DNA of 64,000 nucleotides from Streptococcus suis (GCA_029593465.1 JAKTNK010000010.1:23420-87419); one strand, 5' to 3'; shown: positions 19,013 through 29,008, counted from the first letter of the stretch. The notes: generated by a model not told the origin, from the letters alone. Program-made: numbers and translations.

Positions 19013-20590
19013 ATGGCTTTTGAAAGTTTAACAGAGCGCCTACAAGGCGTCTTTAAATCAATCCGTGGGAAAAAGAAACTATCTGAAAAGGACGTTCAAA
19101 ACGTTACCAAAGAGATTCGCCTAGCTCTTTTGGAAGCAGACGTTGCGCTTCCTGTGGTAAAAACTTTTATCAAGCGTATTCGTGAACGTGCTGTCGGACA
19201 TGACATCATTGATACGCTAGATCCAACCCAGCAAATCATTAAAATTGTCAATGAGGAGTTGACAGGAATTTTAGGTTCTGAGACGGCAGAGATTGTTAAA
19301 TCTCCTAAAATTCCGACGATTATCATGATGGTTGGTTTGCAAGGGGCAGGTAAAACAACATTTGTCGGAAAACTAGCTAATAAACTCATCAAAGATGAAA
19401 ATGCTAGACCGCTCTTGATTGCTGCTGATATTTACCGTCCTGCTGCCATTGATCAATTAAAGACCTTAGGACAACAAATTAAGGCTCCTGTCTTTGAGAT
19501 GGGGACAGAGACGCCGGCAGTTGAGATTGTGAGACAAGGTCTAGAACAAGCGAGACAAAATCATAATGACTATGTCTTGATTGATACGGCTGGTCGCTTG
19601 CAAATTGATGAGGTTCTGATGCAAGAGCTTCGTGATATTCAAGCTCTAGCACAACCCAATGAAGTCTTATTGGTAGTGGATTCCATGATTGGTCAAGAAG
19701 CTGCTAATGTCGCGCGTGAATTCAATGAGCAACTTAGCATCACAGGTGTCATCCTAACTAAAATAGATGGGGATACACGAGGTGGTGCGGCACTATCCAT
19801 TCGTGAAATTACTGGTAAGCCGATTAAGCTAACAGGTACCGGTGAAAAAATCACAGACATCGAAACCTTCCACCCAGATCGGATGTCAAGTCGAATCCTG
19901 GGCATGGGCGACTTACTTACCTTGATTGAAAAAGCCAGCCAAGAGTATGATGAGAAGCGCTCGATGGAATTGGCTGAGAAGATGCGTGAAAACACCTTTG
20001 ATTTCAATGACTTCATTGAACAGCTAGATCAAGTGCAAAATATGGGACCAATGGAAGATCTTCTCAAGATGCTTCCAGGGATGGCTGGTAATCCTGCCTT
20101 AGCCAACTTAAAAGTCGATGAAAAGCAGATTGCTCGTAAACGTGCGATTGTGTCTTCGATGACACCAGAAGAGCGTGAAAACCCTGATTTACTCACACCA
20201 AGTCGTCGTCGTCGTATCGCTGCTGGCTCTGGGAATAGCTTCGTGGACGTTAATAAGTTTATCAAGGACTTTAATCAAGCCAAGCAGATGATGCAGGGGG
20301 TCATGTCGGGTGATATGGAAAAAGCCATGCGTCAAATGGGGATTAACCCTAACAATCTTCCTAAAAATATGCCAGGCATGCCAGATATGAGTGGCATGGA
20401 TATGTCAGCTCTTGAAGGGATGATGGGCAAAGGCGGTATGCCAGATATGTCTGCGCTAGCGGGTGACATGGACATGAGCCAGCTGTTTGGTGGTGGTCTA
20501 AAAGGCAAAGCGGGTTCCTTTATGATGAAACAAGCCATGAAACGGCAGGCTAATAAAATCAAAAAAGCGAAGAAAAAACGCAAAAAATAG
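19013..20590 (+). CDS. ffh: signal recognition particle protein Ffh
   Basis: GTPase that binds signal sequences and 4.5S-type RNA and delivers ribosomes to FtsY. The 525-aa protein has the N-domain, then the G-domain with GLQGAGKTT, DTAGR and TKIDGD. The C-terminal methionine-rich M-domain contains RRRRIAAGSGNSF, an extended Met/Gly/Pro-rich stretch, and a basic tail. ATG 19013 has no perfect Shine-Dalgarno but follows an AAGGAAG stretch at a distance. A terminator ends the ylxM-ffh unit. Confidence 0.97.
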   Translation: MAFESLTERLQGVFKSIRGKKKLSEKDVQNVTKEIRLALLEADVALPVVKTFIKRIRERAVGHDIIDTLDPTQQIIKIVNEELTGILGSETAEIVKSPKIPTIIMMVGLQGAGKTTFVGKLANKLIKDENARPLLIAADIYRPAAIDQLKTLGQQIKAPVFEMGTETPAVEIVRQGLEQARQNHNDYVLIDTAGRLQIDEVLMQELRDIQALAQPNEVLLVVDSMIGQEAANVAREFNEQLSITGVILTKIDGDTRGGAALSIREITGKPIKLTGTGEKITDIETFHPDRMSSRILGMGDLLTLIEKASQEYDEKRSMELAEKMRENTFDFNDFIEQLDQVQNMGPMEDLLKMLPGMAGNPALANLKVDEKQIARKRAIVSSMTPEERENPDLLTPSRRRRIAAGSGNSFVDVNKFIKDFNQAKQMMQGVMSGDMEKAMRQMGINPNNLPKNMPGMPDMSGMDMSALEGMMGKGGMPDMSALAGDMDMSQLFGGGLKGKAGSFMMKQAMKRQANKIKKAKKKRKK

Positions 20591-20598
20591 ATAATATT

Positions 20599-20628
20599 TA
20601 AAATCCAGAGTTGCGTATCTGGATTTTA
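20599..20628 (+). terminator. intrinsic terminator after ffh
   Basis: Eleven-base perfect stem (20599-20609 with 20618-20628) around an eight-base loop, in AT-rich surroundings. Confidence 0.75.
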
Positions 20629-20659
20629 ATTTACGTTATATTTAATAGTGTTGAAATAC

Positions 20660-20681
20660 CATTATTTTTTTAGAAATAATG
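20660..20681. promoter_or_regulatory. inverted repeat upstream of the respiratory operon (candidate operator)
   Basis: Perfect eight-base arms CATTATTT (20660-20667) and AAATAATG (20674-20681) with a six-base spacer. It lies about 34 bases upstream of TATAAT at 20715-20720. It does not match the Rex consensus and has no T-run of a terminator. Confidence 0.4.
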
Positions 20682-20714
20682 AGTCATTTTGCTTTCAATA
20701 TAGTTATATTCCTA

Positions 20715-20720
20715 TATAAT
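20715..20720 (+). promoter_or_regulatory. -10 element of the menA-ndh-cyd operon
   Basis: TATAAT; the best -35 is weak (TTTCAA at 20693-20698, 16-base spacer), consistent with regulated transcription. Confidence 0.5.
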
Positions 20721-20760
20721 AGTAATGTTTCAATAAATTTTGATAGTTGGAGGTCGTTTT

Positions 20761-21660
20761 TTGACGCTACCTGTTTTTTTGGAGTTAGTGGAACTGAAAG
20801 CCAAAACGGCCAGCATCCTACCTTTTTTGATTGGACTTTGTTTTTCCTGGTATCACTATGACAGCATCCATCTTGGGCTCGTTTTCTTGTACTTTGTCTC
20901 AATGGTTTTATTCAATATGTTTGTGGATGTGTGGGATAATTACAATGATTATATCAATGCCAAAGATGATGTCTATCAGAGACAAACGAATATCATCGGT
21001 AGGGAAGGTCTTGATTTGGCAAGCATTAGGCGTTTACTGCTAATCTTATTTGCCTCATCCTTAGCCATTGGTCTTTTACTAGCCTATCAGGTTGGTTGGC
21101 CGCTCTTAGTGGCGGGAGGGTTTTGCTATGCTGTTGGTATTTTCTACTCATTTGGTCCCAAGCCCTTGTCTAGTCTTCCTTTGGGTGAGGTCTTTTCAGG
21201 CTTTACCATGGGATTTATGATTACCCTGATTTGTGTTTTTTTAAACACTTATCAAAGTTTTTCTTGGGCAAGCAAGGATTTATGGTATATTGCCTTAATC
21301 TCTTTGCCCAACACGCTATGGATTGCTAATCTGATGCTAGCTAACAATCTGTGTGATGTGGAAGAAGATGAGCGCAATCATCGCTACACCCTTGTCCATT
21401 ACACTGGCAAAAAAGGAGCGCTTATGCTATTTAGCATCGCCAATGTGATTGCTTTTGTGGCTATTATGATGGCGTATGTCGTAGGAATTGCGCCAGTGAG
21501 TGTCTTACTAACCCTCTTATTGATTCCCTTTGTCTATGGTCAAAGCAAGCAACTCTGGCAAAAACAAGTCAAGTCAGAAACATTTCCCTGCGCTATTCGT
21601 ATCTTAGCGCTCGGTGCTAGTTGCCAAGTGCTCACCTATTCATTCGTTTTTCTATTTTAA
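20761..21660 (+). CDS. menA: UbiA-family prenyltransferase, MenA-like
   Basis: Predicted to attach a polyprenyl chain to 1,4-dihydroxy-2-naphthoate, giving demethylmenaquinone in the membrane. The 300-aa protein has about eight helices. The two Asp-rich prenyl-diphosphate sites are visible: DVWDNYNDYINAKDD near residue 60 and NNLCDVEEDERNHRYT near residue 200. TTG 20761 is chosen because GGAGG is seven bases upstream. It heads an operon with NADH dehydrogenase and cydABDC, which supports a role in making the quinone for that chain. Other men genes are not in the window, so the naphthoate precursor may be taken up, as described for S. agalactiae. Confidence 0.82.
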   Translation: MTLPVFLELVELKAKTASILPFLIGLCFSWYHYDSIHLGLVFLYFVSMVLFNMFVDVWDNYNDYINAKDDVYQRQTNIIGREGLDLASIRRLLLILFASSLAIGLLLAYQVGWPLLVAGGFCYAVGIFYSFGPKPLSSLPLGEVFSGFTMGFMITLICVFLNTYQSFSWASKDLWYIALISLPNTLWIANLMLANNLCDVEEDERNHRYTLVHYTGKKGALMLFSIANVIAFVAIMMAYVVGIAPVSVLLTLLLIPFVYGQSKQLWQKQVKSETFPCAIRILALGASCQVLTYSFVFLF

Positions 21661-21673
21661 AAGGAGTATTTTA

Positions 21674-22882
21674 ATGACAGAAGTTGTTGTTCTTGGAGCC
21701 GGTTACGCCGGACTCAAAACCGTTCGTGATTTGCAAAAACAAGTTGGTGATGTTAACATTACCCTCATTGACCGTAATAGCTATCATTATGAAGCAACAG
21801 AGCTTCATGAAGTGGCTTCGGGTACCCATTCGGCAGACAAAATCTCTTTTCCGATTGTAGATGCTGTGGATACAAGTAAAGTAAGTGTCTTACAAGACAC
21901 TGTGACAAGCATTAACTGTGATGAAAAAACCGTTTATTTAGAGCAAGCGGGTTCGATAAGCTATGACTACTTGGTGATTGCTCTAGGTTTTCGTTCTGAA
22001 ACCTTTGGCATTCCAGGTGCGATGGATAATGCCCTTCAAATGGTTGATATCAATACTGCCAATCATGTCCACGAACATGTGCTATCAGCTATGAAACGAT
22101 ACCGTCAAACCAAAGATGCAAATGATTTAAAATTAGTCATTTGTGGTGCTGGCTTTACGGGGATTGAGCTTGCGGGCGCTTTTGCAGATGAACGAAGCAA
22201 ATACGCTGATATTGCAGGTGTCAATCCAGCTGATATTTCGATTACTTGTGTTGAGGCCATGGATAGCATTCTTCCGATGTTTGACAACAATCTCTCACAG
22301 TATGCCTTGGATATTCTTGAAAAACGCCAAATCACCTTGCTACTAGGAGCTAAAATCAAAGAAATTCAAGCAGGTAAGGTTATTTACACTAAGGGAAGTG
22401 ATGATGAGACGAGACACACTGTTGAGGCAGGAACCATTGTTTGGACAACAGGTGTGAGTGGTAGCCATGTTATGGAAGCATCAGGTTTTGACCAGCGTCG
22501 AGGTCGTGTAGTGGTTCGACCAGACTTGAGACATCCAGACTATGACTCTGTTTATGTGATTGGTGACGTGTCTGCCTTCATGAATCCTGACAATGACCGT
22601 CCATATCCAACGACAGCGCAAATTGCGACTCAAATGGGGAAACACACTGCTAAAAACCTAGCACATCAATTGAAAGGAGAAGCAACAGAGACCTTTGTTT
22701 ATCACGAACAAGGTACCGTTGCCTCTATCGGAAATACGCATGGCTTAGGTCGCGTTGGTCAAACGCCATTGAAGGGCTATCCAGCCTCTGTGATGAAAAA
22801 AGTCATTGTCGATAAGTCTTTGGTTGATATGGGAGGTCTTAAACAACTATTGGCCAAAGGACGTTTTGACTTTTACCATTGA
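21674..22882 (+). CDS. ndh: type II NADH dehydrogenase (NDH-2)
   Basis: Non-proton-pumping NADH:quinone oxidoreductase, peripheral on the membrane. The 402-aa flavoprotein starts with the FAD dinucleotide fold VVLGAGYAGLKTV. A second nucleotide fold (LVICGAGFTGIELAGAF) follows near residue 160, then the FAD-contact motif VYVIGDVSAFMNPDN, the quinone-site-like segment PYPTTAQIATQMGKH, and a C-terminal membrane-association region. ATG 21674 follows AAAAGGAG. Placed between menA-like and cydA, it would feed NADH electrons through the quinone to cytochrome bd. Confidence 0.9.
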   Translation: MTEVVVLGAGYAGLKTVRDLQKQVGDVNITLIDRNSYHYEATELHEVASGTHSADKISFPIVDAVDTSKVSVLQDTVTSINCDEKTVYLEQAGSISYDYLVIALGFRSETFGIPGAMDNALQMVDINTANHVHEHVLSAMKRYRQTKDANDLKLVICGAGFTGIELAGAFADERSKYADIAGVNPADISITCVEAMDSILPMFDNNLSQYALDILEKRQITLLLGAKIKEIQAGKVIYTKGSDDETRHTVEAGTIVWTTGVSGSHVMEASGFDQRRGRVVVRPDLRHPDYDSVYVIGDVSAFMNPDNDRPYPTTAQIATQMGKHTAKNLAHQLKGEATETFVYHEQGTVASIGNTHGLGRVGQTPLKGYPASVMKKVIVDKSLVDMGGLKQLLAKGRFDFYH

Positions 22883-22938
22883 TAAGTTAAGCAATTTATC
22901 TGAATAGCAATTGATTTTTCCTTTAGGAGAGGAGTATT

Positions 22939-24363
22939 ATGACAATAGAAACTTTAGCGCGTATTCAGTTTGCCATGACGACCATTTTCCACTTTTTCTT
23001 TGTTCCTTTTACCATCGGGACCTCAATCGTGGTGGCTATCATGGAAACTTGTTACGTTGTTACCAATAATGAGGCTTACAAGAAGTTAACCAAGTTCTGG
23101 GGACACATCATGTTGCTTAGTTTTGCGGTTGGTGTGGTAACAGGGATTATTCAAGAATTTCAGTTTGGTATGAACTGGTCTGATTATTCGCGTTTTGTTG
23201 GTGATATCTTCGGTGCACCGCTTGCCGTTGAAGCACTCTTAGCCTTTTTCCTTGAGTCCACCTTCTTAGGCCTTTGGATGTTCACGTGGGATAATAAGAA
23301 GATTAGTAAAAAGTTGCACCTTAGCTTCATCTGGCTAGTCGTGTTTGGGTCATTCATGTCGGCATTTTGGATTTTGATTGCTAATAGCTTTATGCAACAT
23401 CCGGTTGGCTATACCATCACAAATGGTCGTGCCCAGATGACGGATTTCTTCGCTCTGATTACCAATCATCAGTTTTTCTATGAGTTCACACATGTTATCA
23501 CTGGGGCTATTACCATGGGTGGTATTGTGATTGCTGGTATGGCAGCCTTTCGCCTCTTAAAACGAGACAGCTTAACAGAGTCTGTTCAAAAACTCTATAA
23601 GAAATCACTTCGGATTGGTTTAATGGTGGCTTTAGTTGGCTCCTTATCTGTTTTGGGGACAGGAGATTTGCAAATGAAAGCCCTGATTGAAGACCAGCCG
23701 ATGAAATTTGCAGCCATGGAGGGTGACTATGAGGATTCTGGAGACCCAGCAGCATGGACGGTGATTGCTTGGGCAAACGAAGCAGAACACAAGCAGGTCT
23801 TTGGGGTCAAAATTCCTTACATGCTATCAATCCTTTCTTATGGAAAACCATCTGGGTCTGTCAAAGGAATGGACACTGCCAATAAGGAATTGATTGCTAA
23901 ATATGGTGATCGTAACTACTACCCAATGGTTAATCTCTTATTTTACGGCTTTAGAACCATGGCTGGTTTTGGAACCCTCATGCTAGGAGTATCCGTTCTT
24001 GGTCTATGGTTGACACGCAAGAAGAAACCTATTTTATTTGAGAAAAATTGGATGTTATGGATTGTTGCGTTAACAACTTTTGCGCCTTTCTTGACCAATA
24101 CCTTTGGTTGGATTATCACAGAGCAAGGCCGTTACCCATGGACAGTTTATGGACTGTTTACGATTGAAGAGAGTGTCTCTCCGAATGTATCAGTAGCCTC
24201 CTTATTGATGTCTAATATTGTGTATTTCCTATTGTTCACTGGTCTAGCAGCAGCCATGGTTACCTATACCATTCGAGAATTGAAACGTGGTCCTGAGTAT
24301 CACGAGGAACTCTTGCTGAAAGAGCCATCAACGATTGACCCATTTGAGAAAGGAGTGTATTGA
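22939..24363 (+). CDS. cydA: cytochrome bd ubiquinol/menaquinol oxidase subunit I
   Basis: Haem-bearing quinol-oxidising subunit of the oxygen reductase. The 474-aa polytopic protein carries the N-terminal region FHFFFVPFTIGTSIV with the conserved haem histidine. The glutamates in GIIQEFQFGMNWSDYSRFVG and the Q-loop region (KALIEDQPMKFAAMEG) are present, as is the C-terminal GWIITEQGRYPWTVYG motif. GAGAGGAG precedes ATG 22939. Streptococci generally do not make haem, so activity would need exogenous haem. Confidence 0.95.
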   Translation: MTIETLARIQFAMTTIFHFFFVPFTIGTSIVVAIMETCYVVTNNEAYKKLTKFWGHIMLLSFAVGVVTGIIQEFQFGMNWSDYSRFVGDIFGAPLAVEALLAFFLESTFLGLWMFTWDNKKISKKLHLSFIWLVVFGSFMSAFWILIANSFMQHPVGYTITNGRAQMTDFFALITNHQFFYEFTHVITGAITMGGIVIAGMAAFRLLKRDSLTESVQKLYKKSLRIGLMVALVGSLSVLGTGDLQMKALIEDQPMKFAAMEGDYEDSGDPAAWTVIAWANEAEHKQVFGVKIPYMLSILSYGKPSGSVKGMDTANKELIAKYGDRNYYPMVNLLFYGFRTMAGFGTLMLGVSVLGLWLTRKKKPILFEKNWMLWIVALTTFAPFLTNTFGWIITEQGRYPWTVYGLFTIEESVSPNVSVASLLMSNIVYFLLFTGLAAAMVTYTIRELKRGPEYHEELLLKEPSTIDPFEKGVY

Positions 24364-25382
24364 TGTCAGGTTTACAATTTTTCTGGTTTTTCCTTATTGG
24401 ATTGCTCTTTTCCATGTTCTTCTTCCTAGAGGGATTTGACTTTGGTGTGGGAATGTCTGTCCAAACGCTTGCCCATAATGAAGATGAAAAGAATCAGATT
24501 GTAGAGACTATTGGCCCAGTGTGGGATGGTAACGAAGTCTGGTTGCTGACAGCAGGTGGAGCGATGTTTGCTTCCTTCCCTTACTGGTATGCCTCTCTGT
24601 TTAGTGGCTATTATTTGGTTTTACTTTTGATTTTAGTTGGGCTCATTATTCGTGGCATTTCCTTTGAATTTCGCGCCAATGCGTCTCCCAAATACAAGAA
24701 TCTCTGGAACTGGACGCTAACCATTGGTTCCACGATGGTACCATTTTTCTTTGGCTTATTGTTTACCAGCTTGGTGCAAGGAATTCCCTTGGATGCAGCT
24801 GGCAATGCTATTGCAAGCTTTACGGATTATGTGAATGTCTTTTCCGTGGTTGGTGGTGTGGCAGTCACCTTGCTATCTTACCTTCATGGGTTAAACTACA
24901 TCGCCCTTAAAACGGAGGGCCCAGTTAGAGAGCGTGCCCGTAACTATGCCTCTTTCTTTTACTGGATATTGTATCTTGGTTTAGTTGTCTTTGCCATCTT
25001 GCTCTTTGTCAAGACTGACTTCTTCCAAAAGCATGCCTTAGCTACTAGTTCCTTAATTGTTGTCATTGTTTTTCTAACTCTTCTTGCCCATCTTGCTGTC
25101 TTTAAGCACAAGGAACTAACAGCTTTCTTGTCCAGTGGTTTGACTTTGATTGCGGTGGTGGTTCTCTTGTTCCAAGGGCTCTTTCCTCGTGTCATGATTA
25201 GTTCAACAAGTGCTAAGTTCGACTTGCTGATTGAAAATGCGTCATCATCTCCCTACACCTTAAAAATCATGTCCATCATTGCCATTACCCTAGTACCATT
25301 TGTACTGGCTTATGTGGCCTGGTCTTATTACATTTTTAGAAAACGGATTAGCTTACCAACCGTCAAAACTGGAGGGCATTAA
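24363..25382 (+). CDS. cydB: cytochrome bd oxidase subunit II
   Basis: Membrane partner of CydA, 339 aa with about eight helices. The signature FFLEGFDFGVGM and GPVWDGNEVWLLTAGGAMFA are intact. The ATG overlaps the cydA stop by one base (TGATG) and is preceded by AAGGAG; I prefer it to TTG 24360. It is translationally coupled to cydA and cydD. Confidence 0.95.
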   Translation: MSGLQFFWFFLIGLLFSMFFFLEGFDFGVGMSVQTLAHNEDEKNQIVETIGPVWDGNEVWLLTAGGAMFASFPYWYASLFSGYYLVLLLILVGLIIRGISFEFRANASPKYKNLWNWTLTIGSTMVPFFFGLLFTSLVQGIPLDAAGNAIASFTDYVNVFSVVGGVAVTLLSYLHGLNYIALKTEGPVRERARNYASFFYWILYLGLVVFAILLFVKTDFFQKHALATSSLIVVIVFLTLLAHLAVFKHKELTAFLSSGLTLIAVVVLLFQGLFPRVMISSTSAKFDLLIENASSSPYTLKIMSIIAITLVPFVLAYVAWSYYIFRKRISLPTVKTGGH

Positions 25383-27103
25383 TGTTTGATAAAGCTTTAA
25401 CACGCTTATCGGGATTTAAACACATTGTAGGAGTGCTTGCAGGATTGGATATCCTTCAAGCTCTCTTTATTATCGGGCAAGCTTATTATTTGAGTGTTGC
25501 TATCACCCGTATTTGGGAGGGAAATCCGCTAGATAAGCAGCTGATTTGGGTATTCTTATTTTTCCTATGCCATTTGGGAAGGCATCTGATGACTTTTTTC
25601 AAGGACCGTTTGCTCGATGATTTTTCGGCACGAGAAGCCCAAAACATGCGCCAGCAGTTGCTGAAAAAATTATTTGATTTAGGCCCAGTTATTGTTCAAA
25701 AAGAAGGCACAGGTAATACGATTACGATGGCTTTGGATGGGGTCACCCTAGTTGAGAATTACATTCACTTGATTCTCAGTAAAATGATTAACCTCAGTAT
25801 CATTCCTTGGGTGATAGTGGCCTTTGTTTTCTATCTTGATTGGCAATCAGGCTTAATTTTACTGATTGTGTTTCCGATTATTATTATTTTTATGATTATT
25901 TTGGGCTTGGCTGCTCAAGCACGAGCCGATAAGCAATATGCCACTTATCAAATCTTGTCCAATCATTTCTTAGATACCTTGAGAGGACTTGATACTCTTA
26001 AGTTTTTGGGAATCAGTCAGCCTTATGGCAGTAGCATTTATCAGACGAGTGAACAGTTTCGTAAGGCGACTATGAGTGCTTTGAGAATTGGGATTTTGTC
26101 AACCTTTGCTCTTGATTTTTTTACCACTTTATCCATAGCAGTAGTGGCTGTCTTTCTGGGGTTACGTCTGATCAAGGGAGAGTTTGAGTTATTGCCAGCT
26201 TTGACAATATTGATTCTGGCTCCAGAGTATTTTCTACCCGTCAGAGACTTCTCCAGCGATTACCATGCGACATTAGACGGTAAAAATGCTATGCAGGCTA
26301 TTCAAAAGGTGCTAGCTCAAGACAGTATCCGAAAAGAGCAAGTCAAAATAGCCAACTGGGATTCAGCTAGTCAGTTAAGGTTGGAGAATATTGCTATTGC
26401 CTATGAGGATAAAAATATCCTAGAGGGCACTTCTTATAAGGTAACAGGTTTTCAAAAAATTGCGCTGGTTGGCATGAGTGGTTCTGGCAAGTCTAGTTTG
26501 ATTAATCTCCTCAGTGGTTTTTTAGACACAGCAAGTGGTTCTATTTCGGTCGATGGTCAGCCAGTAGCGAATTTAGATCAAGATGATTGGCAAAAACAAG
26601 TGATTTATATCCCTCAATCACCTTACCTATTTAACCTCAGTTTGCGAGATAACATTGCCTTTTATACGCCTGATGCTAGTTTAGAAGCGATTCAAGAGGC
26701 CATTACTGTCGTGGGGTTGGAATCGTTTGTCGATACTTTACCCCAAGGATTGGATACTGTTATTGGGAGTGGGTCACGTCCGTTAAGTGGTGGTCAGGCA
26801 CAGCGCATAGCCTTAGCCCGAGCCTTTCTAGATCAATCAAGACGCATCCTGATATTAGATGAACCCACAGCCCATCTTGATATTGAAACAGAGTTAGAAT
26901 TAAAAGATAAAATCCTTCCTCTTTTCAAGGATAGACTCGTTTTCTTAGCAACTCACCGTTTGCATTGGTTAAGGGATATGGATGAGATTCTTGTTTTAAA
27001 TCAAGGTCAGGTCGTCGAAGTTGGTGCTTATGAGCACTTACTAGGTCAAAAAGGCTATCTTTATCAACTCGTTACTGCCATGGGAGGTGACACCAGTGTT
27101 TAA
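25382..27103 (+). CDS. cydD: thiol reductant ABC exporter subunit CydD
   Basis: Half-transporter (573 aa) with six N-terminal helices and a C-terminal ATPase: Walker A GMSGSGKSS near residue 365, signature LSGGQAQRIALARA, Walker B LILDEPTAHLD. In other bacteria the CydDC heterodimer exports cysteine and glutathione and is needed to assemble cytochrome bd. It starts on the last base of cydB and follows GGAGG. Some streptococcal annotations call this one cydC. Confidence 0.9.
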   Translation: MFDKALTRLSGFKHIVGVLAGLDILQALFIIGQAYYLSVAITRIWEGNPLDKQLIWVFLFFLCHLGRHLMTFFKDRLLDDFSAREAQNMRQQLLKKLFDLGPVIVQKEGTGNTITMALDGVTLVENYIHLILSKMINLSIIPWVIVAFVFYLDWQSGLILLIVFPIIIIFMIILGLAAQARADKQYATYQILSNHFLDTLRGLDTLKFLGISQPYGSSIYQTSEQFRKATMSALRIGILSTFALDFFTTLSIAVVAVFLGLRLIKGEFELLPALTILILAPEYFLPVRDFSSDYHATLDGKNAMQAIQKVLAQDSIRKEQVKIANWDSASQLRLENIAIAYEDKNILEGTSYKVTGFQKIALVGMSGSGKSSLINLLSGFLDTASGSISVDGQPVANLDQDDWQKQVIYIPQSPYLFNLSLRDNIAFYTPDASLEAIQEAITVVGLESFVDTLPQGLDTVIGSGSRPLSGGQAQRIALARAFLDQSRRILILDEPTAHLDIETELELKDKILPLFKDRLVFLATHRLHWLRDMDEILVLNQGQVVEVGAYEHLLGQKGYLYQLVTAMGGDTSV

Positions 27104-28850
27104 AATCAGTATTTTAGAAACCTTGAAACACGATCAATGGGTCAGACCGTTTTTGAAGCAATACCGCAAATGGTTTTTCCTCGCCCTCTTTTTGGGCTTT
27201 TTAACCCTCTTTACGGGAGCTGCTTTGATGTTTGTCTCTGGTTTTTTAATCAGTAAATCAGCCTCCTTGCCTTCGAATATCTTGTTGGTTTATATTCCGA
27301 TTGTTTTGACGAGGGCATTCGGGATTGGTCGTCCCCTGTTTCGTTATTTGGAACGTCTAACTAGCCATAACTGGGTCTTGAAAGTCACCTCTAAACTACG
27401 CCTAAAACTGTATCTTTCCTTGGAGAAACAAGCAGCCTTCCTCAAGCAGGACTACCGTTTAGGAGATATGTTGGGCTTATTGGCCGAAGACATTAATCAT
27501 TTACAAAATCTTTATCTAAGAACGGTGTTTCCAACTCTGATTGCCTGGCTTCTTTATATCCTTATCGTCATTGCCTTGGGGTATTTTTCTTGGTGGTTTG
27601 CCTTGGTTATGCTAGTTTTGTTTGGGATTTTGGTTGTGGTTATGCCTCTTTACTCCTTGTTAATCAATGGAGCAAGGCAAACTAGGGAAAAGGTTATCAA
27701 AAATCAACTTTACCGTGAATTGACTGATAATGTTTTGGGCATATCCGATTGGATATTTAGCCAACGAGGTGCTGACTATGTTCACTTGCACGAAGAAAGC
27801 CAGTTAGAATTATCTCGTATCCAGGAGCGCATCAAGCGATTTAATCGTTACAGAGCTTTAGGATTTGATAGCTTGTTTGGCATCATCCTTGTCTTGGTCT
27901 TGATTTGGACGAGTCTTCATTTTCCTGGCAATCACGGTGGTTTAGCCAACTGGATAGCAGCTTTTGTTTTAGCGGTCTTTCCATTAGCGGATGCTTTTGC
28001 TGGCTTATCTACAGCCAGTCAGGAGACGGTAATTTATGATGACTCGATTAAGCGTTTGAACCGTCTGGAAGACTCATGCGAAACCAACCAAGTGTCTCTT
28101 TTAGAGTACAAGAACCATGATGACCTCACTATCAGGAACATGTCTTTTGCTTACCCAGGGTCATCCGAAATGATTTTAAGAGATATTGATGTCACTATTT
28201 CGCAAGGACAGAAAGTGGCTATTTTAGGTCGAAGTGGTTCTGGGAAAAGCACCTTGGCTAGTTTGATGAGAGGTGATTTAAAGCCGTCTAAGGGGAGTGT
28301 TAAGTTAGGTGATGTGGAGACCAGCTTATACGGTGATCGCATTGCTGATAGTATTGGCATCATGCAGCAGACTCCTTATTTGTTTAACACAACGATTTTA
28401 AATAATCTTAGACTGGGTAATCAGAATGCCAGTGAAGCAGAGATTTGGCAAGTGCTTGAGCAGGTTGGATTGAAAGAGATGATTGAACAATTACCCCAGC
28501 AGCTAGAGACTCAAGTAGATGAAGCAGGATTGCGCTTTTCAGGAGGCGAACGCCATCGTTTAGCCTTGGCTCGTATCTTGCTCAAGCAAACGCCAGTGGT
28601 TATTTTAGATGAACCGACAGTTGGTTTAGACCCGGTCACTGAAATGTCTCTCCTCAATACCATCATGTCCAGCCTAAATCATCAAACGGTCATTTGGATT
28701 ACGCACCACCTCAAAGGCATTGAGAAAGTGGATCGGGTTCTATTTCTTGAACAGGCATCGGTTGTTATGGATGGTGACCCCAAAACACTTCTTGAGGAAA
28801 ATGAGCGTTTTGCCTACCTAAAAGCTGTTGATGATGGGAAGTCTATTTGA
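27096..28850 (+). CDS. cydC: thiol reductant ABC exporter subunit CydC
   Basis: Partner half-transporter of CydD, 584 aa from GTG 27096. The membrane domain is followed by an ATPase with GRSGSGKST, FSGGERHRLALARI and VILDEPTVGLD. GTG 27096 lies eight bases after GGAGG; a GTG at 27087 overlaps that site and is unlikely. Overlaps the cydD stop by eight bases. Last gene of the menA-ndh-cyd operon. Confidence 0.9.
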   Translation: MFKISILETLKHDQWVRPFLKQYRKWFFLALFLGFLTLFTGAALMFVSGFLISKSASLPSNILLVYIPIVLTRAFGIGRPLFRYLERLTSHNWVLKVTSKLRLKLYLSLEKQAAFLKQDYRLGDMLGLLAEDINHLQNLYLRTVFPTLIAWLLYILIVIALGYFSWWFALVMLVLFGILVVVMPLYSLLINGARQTREKVIKNQLYRELTDNVLGISDWIFSQRGADYVHLHEESQLELSRIQERIKRFNRYRALGFDSLFGIILVLVLIWTSLHFPGNHGGLANWIAAFVLAVFPLADAFAGLSTASQETVIYDDSIKRLNRLEDSCETNQVSLLEYKNHDDLTIRNMSFAYPGSSEMILRDIDVTISQGQKVAILGRSGSGKSTLASLMRGDLKPSKGSVKLGDVETSLYGDRIADSIGIMQQTPYLFNTTILNNLRLGNQNASEAEIWQVLEQVGLKEMIEQLPQQLETQVDEAGLRFSGGERHRLALARILLKQTPVVILDEPTVGLDPVTEMSLLNTIMSSLNHQTVIWITHHLKGIEKVDRVLFLEQASVVMDGDPKTLLEENERFAYLKAVDDGKSI

Positions 28851-28886
28851 TAGTGATATCTATATAGAGGGTTAAAACTATCTACC

Positions 28887-28925
28887 AAAGCCTAATCTGA
28901 GTGCTTATCAGATTAGGCTTTTTTC
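28887..28925 (+). terminator. intrinsic terminator of the cyd operon
   Basis: Fourteen-base perfect stem (28887-28900 with 28908-28921) around a seven-base loop, then T-run. Confidence 0.9.
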
Positions 28926-28966
28926 TGGTCTTTGTCTAAATGAGCTGAAATAGTGTATAGAAAGAA

Positions 28967-29005
28967 AAAGCCAGCCCAAGTGCTAGAACAAGCTTAGGCT
29001 GGTTT
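28967..29005 (-). terminator. intrinsic terminator of the polyprenyl synthase gene
   Basis: Stem with one mismatch (28967-28980 with 28993-29005). Read on the minus strand it is followed by a T-rich tail. Confidence 0.7.
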
Positions 29006-29008
29006 GGT

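Noticed and set aside
20660-20681. Inverted repeat before menA as a Rex operator or a terminator
   Set aside because: It does not match TTGTGA-N6-TCACAA and has no following T-run.
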